Positions 13,601 through 17,482 of a DNA stretch of 17,482 nt are shown piece after piece. Position 1 is the first letter of the stretch; each line of letters opens with the position of its first letter. Origin of the DNA: Verrucomicrobiota bacterium (GTDB lineage Bacteria > Verrucomicrobiota > Verrucomicrobiia > Opitutales > Opitutaceae). The notes below the pieces were generated by a model. It had not been told where the DNA came from. It was given only the letters and a program-made list of their open reading frames with translations, and ran no database searches. The stretch spans positions 1-17,482 of the forward strand of contig RFJS01000269.1 in assembly GCA_003694825.1 (NCBI GenBank), given 5' to 3'. The position numbers were made by a program, and so were the translations under genes.

Positions 13601-15285
13601 GTGAAGGCTTTCGGGTCGCAGCACAGCACGATGTTGACATGCCGCAGGTCACAGTTGACGCGCACCCGCTCCGGCGCGGCGACAAGGAAGAAGGCCGTCG
13701 GAGCGCCCTTCTTTTCGGAACCATACTTCGGGTTTGCACTGACGTGGATGACTTCGGCGAGACCGCCGTTGGGTCCGCGCCGGTCGTCGCGCCTGGCGAC
13801 GTGAACACCGATGTCCCCGATGATCTCGGAGAGGTTTTTACCAGTGGTGATCATGCCCCAGCCGCCGATCGAGTGCAGCCGCACGGCAACCGCTCCCTCC
13901 GGAAGCAACGACGGCGTCTCCTGTGACACGACACGGTAGGGATGATCGATCCCGAGCGTGAAAAACGAAACCCCGTCATCGCGATGACGTCCGTCCTGAC
14001 GCCTGAGCCGACCTTTAGCATAGTCGTAAGCGCCGAGGATGTCCTCGGGGCGGAAGTCGCGCGAGCCGAGCCCGTATGTGCCGGAAAAGATGCGGGGCAT
14101 CGCCTCGGGGGCGATGGCCGGGATGCCGGCGTGAGCGGCGCCACGACTGTTTTCGACGGCCTTGGAGAGCGCGGTGCGCACGTCGCGCGCAAGGGGATTG
14201 TCCCCGGCCATGGGTTCGTCGGTGCGCTCGATGATGATGACGTTCTTCTTGCCCGCGAGCGCCCTGATGACGGCGGTCTCGGGGAAAGGACGCATCACGT
14301 TCACGTGCACCACCCCGAGCTGTTCGTTTCGCGTCTCCTTCAGGTAATCGATCGCGGCCTCGATGTTCTCCGCGGACGAACCGAGACAAACGAAAACCGT
14401 ATCCGCATTCTCGGTATTGACCGTGTCGACAAGGTGATAATGGCGCCCGGTGAGCCGGCCGAATTCGGCATAGGCCTCTTCGAAAAAGCCGAGGATCGGC
14501 TCGACGAAGTTGTTCCGGCGGGCGGCAACGCCGTTCATGTAGTGTTCCTGATTCTGCACCGGCCCGACCAACACCGGGTTTTTCAGGTCGATCATGCGCG
14601 GCACCCGCCGGCGCGTCGGCCCGAAGAGGATACGCTGCGCCTCGGTCGGACAAGGAATCATGTCGTCCGGCGACCCGAGGAACTCGCGAATCAGCCCGGC
14701 CTCATGCATGTAGAACGTGCGCTCCAGGTGAGTCGTGAGAAAACCGTCCTGCACATTCATGCCGGGCGTGAGCGCCAGCTCGCACACCCGGCGCACGATC
14801 AGGGCGTGGTCAGCGGCCTGCTGGGCATCTTTGGCGAAGGCGATGATCCAGCCGGTATCGAGCGCGGCGTAGACATCGTCGTGCCCGCAATGAACATTGA
14901 GGGCGTGCCTGGTGAGCGCCCGGGCGCCGACCTCGAGCACCATGGTCGAGAGTTTCCCCGGAGCGTGGTAATACTGCTCGATGCCGTAGACGATGCCCTG
15001 CCCCGAGGTGAAATTCACCGTGCGACGGCCGGTGATGGAAAAGGCGATGGCCCCGCCCTGCGCCGCATGCTCACCCTCACACTCGATCGCGATCTTCGGT
15101 TCGCCAAAGACCGTGAGCTGCCCTTCGGCATAGGCCTTCTGATACATCTCGCCCATCTCGGTCGACGGCGTGATCGGATAGAATATTCCGCCTTCGGTGA
15201 TGCGGGCTTCGGTATAGAAGCTGACGAGCTGATTCCCATTCGTGGTGACACGAATGCCGGGGTACTTGGGGTCCGATGCGATCAT
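10606..15285 (-). CDS. nifJ: Pyruvate:ferredoxin oxidoreductase, enlarged NifJ type
   Basis: This enzyme should convert pyruvate and CoA to acetyl-CoA and CO2, passing electrons to ferredoxin or flavodoxin. The 1559-residue chain is far longer than usual NifJ (about 1170-1200). Domains in order: pyrimidine-binding part with YPITP (36-40), Glu72 and Arg122; transketolase C-like part (about 260-425); gamma domain (about 465-690) with GGWGMITTGKN; ferredoxin part with CTQCMACITACP (791-802) and CKGCGECVTEC (923-933); TPP-binding part with CAGCG (1006-1010), GC (1139-1140), GGDGAMGDIGYQN (1231-1243) and VYSNTGGQ (1264-1271). Extra material lies at 803-922, 1011-1138 and after about 1430, plus a CGDCGPLGC motif (716-724). 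Pyruvate specificity is inferred; another 2-oxoacid is possible. The ATG at 15285 lacks a Shine-Dalgarno sequence. Confidence 0.9.
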   Translation of the reverse strand: MIASDPKYPGIRVTTNGNQLVSFYTEARITEGGIFYPITPSTEMGEMYQKAYAEGQLTVFGEPKIAIECEGEHAAQGGAIAFSITGRRTVNFTSGQGIVYGIEQYYHAPGKLSTMVLEVGARALTRHALNVHCGHDDVYAALDTGWIIAFAKDAQQAADHALIVRRVCELALTPGMNVQDGFLTTHLERTFYMHEAGLIREFLGSPDDMIPCPTEAQRILFGPTRRRVPRMIDLKNPVLVGPVQNQEHYMNGVAARRNNFVEPILGFFEEAYAEFGRLTGRHYHLVDTVNTENADTVFVCLGSSAENIEAAIDYLKETRNEQLGVVHVNVMRPFPETAVIRALAGKKNVIIIERTDEPMAGDNPLARDVRTALSKAVENSRGAAHAGIPAIAPEAMPRIFSGTYGLGSRDFRPEDILGAYDYAKGRLRRQDGRHRDDGVSFFTLGIDHPYRVVSQETPSLLPEGAVAVRLHSIGGWGMITTGKNLSEIIGDIGVHVARRDDRRGPNGGLAEVIHVSANPKYGSEKKGAPTAFFLVAAPERVRVNCDLRHVNIVLCCDPKAFTHINPIDGLVEDGIFVWESDEPPEVVWERIPPKHRKTIIDKRIRIFTLPGFDIARKATPRPELQLRMQGNAFLGAFFRLSPLLKDFDIDESVFRDLVRHQYEKKFGRFGEAVVASNMEVMIQGAERLVEVPHGALDAPDRSSMRGKVLVPHADACGDCGPLGCAPKPPEQPERIPIFRTETFDREFRAGLGYNQPASPLASVGVMAAGTGATASKYGARRETPLYIAENCTQCMACITACPDTALPTTAQELETILETAIRNYITREDDRAKLLAAIPQIDAGAREQMNAAVKAREPRPLPQILSEQVNRVDGVSDGGRTEFAAIITKLPLAYSKVNAVYANVERREPGKGGIFSIFVSDLCKGCGECVTECGDHNALVMRADDEDFNAGVLSAQRFLELLPETDPKYLGKYDPAHPAASRQATLRNLMMNLGAYTALVSGDGACAGCGEKSVLHALASVTEAYMRPLYHAKAERLLAKANELESHGAEALARLREKDPEAAAVFKRCIAHIIMGLGGDSDADTDARLAERGEVSDREALDALIAVMRQEAFNHRELQAIDGRHANGMAVMAMGAHTGCNTVYGSTPPNNPHPYPWMNSLFQDGATISWLMGESFIMDNARHSIIPERLADHLTAGDRLTAADYFDYTHFTDALMTDQEVRELPKVWCVGGDGAMGDIGYQNVSKVILQNRPNVKMLMLDTQVYSNTGGQNSDSSPMTGGFDMNQIGAATQGKLVEMKNVAESFTAGHGSPYVSQVSMADVTRLYASILEGLEYRGTAFHLCYTTCQPEHGVGDDMATRQAVLVKDSRGLPEFVFNPDLGESYGEAFSLKGNKNLNRDWAQYTRKSTGEKYSFTVAHWAATEGRFRRHLRRIKPEEAAVLLPLETMLIRITQRDVVSRRYLRRDHRSYVPDFGVSIVAEDAAGKQVHFALSRQMVLFCVERRKAWRMMQSRAGQVNIDYQAQKALLAKVDGGEIPLEDFLARGDELFSRELAAVEGEC

Positions 15286-15524
15286 GAATGTTCGAAATTC
15301 AGGACAGGGTTCTTGATTGAGCAGCTGGGGATCGGGCGGCAGCCGGGGTGCGCCGACGTTCCATGGGGTGTCTTTTCAGGGGGACCTGTCACCGTAGGCG
15401 GCTGCGGCACAAAAGCACGAAAAAACCGATCAGCCACGCTTTACACCACCATCGCCAGTCCTCATCGCAGGCGCGCCATACCATCGTCTCATTCGCGATC
15501 CGATCGTGACGCTTCGGCCCGCTT
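15286..15524. promoter_or_regulatory. Divergent intergenic region between nifJ and the SMP-30 gene
   Basis: This 239-bp gap must hold the start signals for both flanking genes, which point away from each other. An imperfect dyad (15286-15300, GAAT-g-TTCGAA-ATTC with one bulged base) abuts the nifJ ATG. I found no convincing -35/-10 pair on either strand, no riboswitch pattern I recognise, and no small gene. Confidence 0.4.
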
Positions 15525-16613
15525 GTGCTTGTTAACGCAGCCGTGAAGCATCCCCTCGTCCATCCCGTCGCCATCGCCGCGACCCTGTTCCCGCTTTTCG
15601 CCATGCCCGGCAGGGCCGCAGACGCGGATTCGGTCCGATCTCACACCGCCCCCTACCCCGCCTTTGGCGAGATCAAGCGACTCGATCCAGCCCTCGATGC
15701 GCTCATCGCCCCCGACGCGCGCATGGAAGCTCTCGCCACCGGATTCACCTGGTCGGAAGGCCCCACGTGGCACCCCCGCGAGGACTGCCTGCTCTTCAGC
15801 GATGTGCCGGAAAACACCGTCTATCGGTGGCGCGAGGGACGGGGTATCGACGTCTTTCTCCATCCCAGCGGCTTTACCGGTGCCGTCTATAACGGACGCG
15901 AATCCGGCTCCAACGGCCTCGCCGTCGACGCCGAGGGCCGCCTCGTGCTCTGCCAGCACGGCGACCGGCGCGTCGCCCGGCTCAATCCCGATGGGAAAAC
16001 CTTCACCACCGTCGCCGACCGCTGGGAGGGGAAACGCTTCAACAGCCCCAACGATCTCGTCATCGCCCGCGGCGGCGCGATCTTCTTCACCGATCCGCCC
16101 TATGGCCTGAGCCCCGACACGCCCCGGGAAATCGCCCACCACGGCGTCTACCGCATCGATCCGGACGGCAGCGTGCACCTCATCACCGCCGAGCTCGAAC
16201 GGCCCAACGGCATCGCCCTCTCTCCAGACGAGCGCACTCTCTACGTGACCAACTCACACCGCCCACGTCCCTATATCTTCGCCATCGCGCTGGACGCCTC
16301 CGGCAATCCCGTCTCGGAGCCGTACGTTCTCTTCGACACCCGTCCCTTTCTCATCGAAGGGCGCAATGGACTGGACGGACTCGCCATCGACATCCACGGG
16401 AACCTGTGGACCACGGCCCCGGGCGGCGTCTTCGTCATCACGCCCGATGGCCGCCATCTCGGCTCCCTGCTGACCGGACGCAGCACAGCCAACTGCACCT
16501 TCGGCGGTCCCGACGGCAGCCAGCTCTACATCACCGCCGACGACACTCTCGTGCGGCTTCAGACCCGCACCCGGGGGCTGGCCTTCTCGCGCCAGTCGGG
16601 CGGCAAAGAGTGA
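15525..16613 (+). CDS. Secreted SMP-30/gluconolactonase-like protein
   Basis: This 362-residue protein is a probable six-bladed beta-propeller lactonase, exported to the periplasm or beyond. A signal peptide spans about 1-32 (hydrophobic 12-27, PGRAA near 28-32). Family metal-binding positions are visible: Glu78 in TWSEGPTW, Asn176 in NSPNDLVI and Asp284 in NGLDGLAID. PNGIALSPDERTLYVTNS (227-244) is a typical blade. Relatives open sugar lactones such as gluconolactone, but the real substrate here is unknown. Only GTG starts are available after the in-frame stop at 15507. GTG at 15525 is given, but GTG at 15543 would give a tighter signal peptide (MKHPLVHP...). No Shine-Dalgarno sequence favours either. 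It is divergent from nifJ and convergent with the PDZ gene. Confidence 0.85.
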   Translation: MLVNAAVKHPLVHPVAIAATLFPLFAMPGRAADADSVRSHTAPYPAFGEIKRLDPALDALIAPDARMEALATGFTWSEGPTWHPREDCLLFSDVPENTVYRWREGRGIDVFLHPSGFTGAVYNGRESGSNGLAVDAEGRLVLCQHGDRRVARLNPDGKTFTTVADRWEGKRFNSPNDLVIARGGAIFFTDPPYGLSPDTPREIAHHGVYRIDPDGSVHLITAELERPNGIALSPDERTLYVTNSHRPRPYIFAIALDASGNPVSEPYVLFDTRPFLIEGRNGLDGLAIDIHGNLWTTAPGGVFVITPDGRHLGSLLTGRSTANCTFGGPDGSQLYITADDTLVRLQTRTRGLAFSRQSGGKE

Positions 16614-16620
16614 CGGCGAC

Positions 16621-16646
16621 CCGCGCCGCGCCCAAATCCGGCGCGG
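16621..16646. terminator. Possible hairpin between convergent genes
   Basis: Perfect 8-bp GC arms (16621-16628 with 16639-16646) close on a 10-nt loop, directly after the SMP-30 stop. There is no T-run on either strand, so it may be a weak or factor-aided terminator, or no terminator at all. Confidence 0.35.
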
Positions 16647-16697
16647 TCCCGGACCGCCGACCACCATCCTCCGCCGGTCACCCACCCGCTCGCGGCT

Positions 16698-17482
16698 TCA
16701 GATGGCATCGCCGCTGCCGTCGGCGCCCATGGTCGGAGGCAACGGCGGCAGCGGTGCCTCCGGAGGCGTCGGCGGCACGATTTCCATGTGTTCGAGCCGC
16801 TCCAGCCGCTTCAACAAATCCTCGGGCAACCCGCGACGCTCCTCCTCCGAATCGACCGGCCCGGAAAACACTTCCCGGCCATCTGCGTCGATAGCGACCA
16901 GATGCCTGTGCCCGTCCACGGACTTCAGACGCAGCTCACCGGCCTCGTCCTTGAGCACGATCTGCGTCTCCGGATGCAGAATCTCGACCCGCGGCGCCGC
17001 CGGAGCGGCCGGATGGCGACCATGGGGCATCGCCTCCTCCAACGCCTCCGCCCGGTCGCGGTAGAGGCGCATGTGCCGCTCGACGTTGCGCTCGATCGCA
17101 TCCACATCCGGCAGAGGGATATCCATGTCGAAATCCAGCGGTCCCCCCACGCGCAAACGCATCCGGTGCGGCTTTTCCATGCGCTCCCCGAGCACGACCT
17201 CGAGCGTCCTCTCTTTCCCGCCTCGCAGGAGCGTCAGGCTGATTGTCTCGCCCTTCTGGTGGCTTCGCACCAGGACCGAGAGCTGGCGAGGCTCGATCAA
17301 CAACTGGTCATCGAGGCGCAGCAGCAGATCGTGCTTCTGCAGCCCCGCCTTCGCCGCCGGACTGTCCGGCATGACAAAACGCACGATGAGCCCCTGCCCC
17401 TCGGGCAGACCGAGCTGCGCCGACAACGCCGGCGTGGCGCGCCCGACCTCGACCCCGAGGTAAGTGACCGGCCGCGCCGGTG
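16698..17482 (-). CDS. PDZ-domain protein, 5' end cut by window edge
   Basis: About 261 codons are visible; the frame stays open to the window edge, so the true start lies outside. A TTG at 17426 can be read as a start, but the preceding in-frame codons (TYLGVEVGRATPALSAQLG) look like the normal beginning of a PDZ domain. The PDZ fold covers about the first 95 visible residues: GQGLIVRFVMPDSPAAKAGLQKHD, then a Leu-rich strand and ISLTLLRGGKE. Next come a charged, probably helical stretch, an unidentified region rich in short strands (ILHPETQIVLKDEAGELRLKS), and a Pro-rich tail (PPTPPEAPLPPLPP). Such proteins often work in the envelope. No protease domain is visible here, and the function is unknown. 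Confidence 0.8.
   Translation of the reverse strand, partial: PARPVTYLGVEVGRATPALSAQLGLPEGQGLIVRFVMPDSPAAKAGLQKHDLLLRLDDQLLIEPRQLSVLVRSHQKGETISLTLLRGGKERTLEVVLGERMEKPHRMRLRVGGPLDFDMDIPLPDVDAIERNVERHMRLYRDRAEALEEAMPHGRHPAAPAAPRVEILHPETQIVLKDEAGELRLKSVDGHRHLVAIDADGREVFSGPVDSEEERRGLPEDLLKRLERLEHMEIVPPTPPEAPLPPLPPTMGADGSGDAI

Noticed and set aside
15301..15524. Possible riboswitch or small RNA before nifJ or the SMP-30 gene
   Set aside because: I compared the stretch by eye with TPP and fluoride riboswitch consensus patterns and saw no convincing core or paired elements.
13942..15546. Open frame of 534 codons on the plus strand opposite nifJ
   Set aside because: It is a shadow of the high-G+C nifJ coding strand. 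The translation is rich in Arg, Asp, Gly and His with no recognisable domain, and the opposite frame is an unmistakable enzyme.
1..17482. tRNA genes, CRISPR arrays, insertion sequences, or a defence system
   Set aside because: No tRNA-like fold, regularly spaced repeat, transposase, terminal inverted repeat pair, or known defence domain was seen on either strand.

Overview
This is a high-G+C bacterial chromosomal window with dense housekeeping and central-carbon genes. The mix of genes suggests a Gram-negative, Opitutaceae-like member of the Verrucomicrobiota: a TorF-type outer-membrane porin, secreted proteins with signal peptides, an unusually long pyruvate:ferredoxin oxidoreductase, and a sugar transporter whose binding protein is fused to a permease. 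That assignment is inference from gene content; no rRNA or other decisive marker is present. No mobile element, tRNA, CRISPR array or phage gene was seen.

Layout. Positions 1-1767 (all minus strand) hold the ribosomal pair rplM-rpsI with its own promoter and terminator, and upstream of it a TorF-family porin gene with its own terminator. Positions 1894-4799 (plus) hold a small DUF423 membrane protein gene overlapping a CCA-adding tRNA nucleotidyltransferase by 4 bp, then a transaldolase gene. Positions 4857-8101 (minus) hold a two-gene carbohydrate ABC importer: a 797-residue substrate-binding-protein/permease fusion, overlapped by 4 bp by a second MalG-like permease. No ATPase is encoded nearby. 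Positions 8296-15285 (minus) hold citrate synthase, a lone hisH, and a 1559-residue NifJ-type pyruvate:ferredoxin oxidoreductase. Positions 15525-16613 (plus) hold a secreted SMP-30/gluconolactonase-like protein. The right edge cuts a minus-strand PDZ-domain protein gene.

How the genes may work together. Transaldolase, the CUT1-type importer and the secreted lactonase-like protein fit sugar uptake and use. The pyruvate:ferredoxin oxidoreductase makes acetyl-CoA that citrate synthase would consume, although hairpin terminators suggest these are separate transcription units.

The most unusual items are the binding-protein/permease fusion and the enlarged oxidoreductase, which has insertions inside the thiamine-diphosphate domain and between its ferredoxin clusters, an extra Cys motif and a C-terminal extension. 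A second pattern is that most first genes of transcription units lack a recognisable Shine-Dalgarno sequence, while the internal genes rpsI and the second permease have strong ones. I found no convincing new defence or mobile system.
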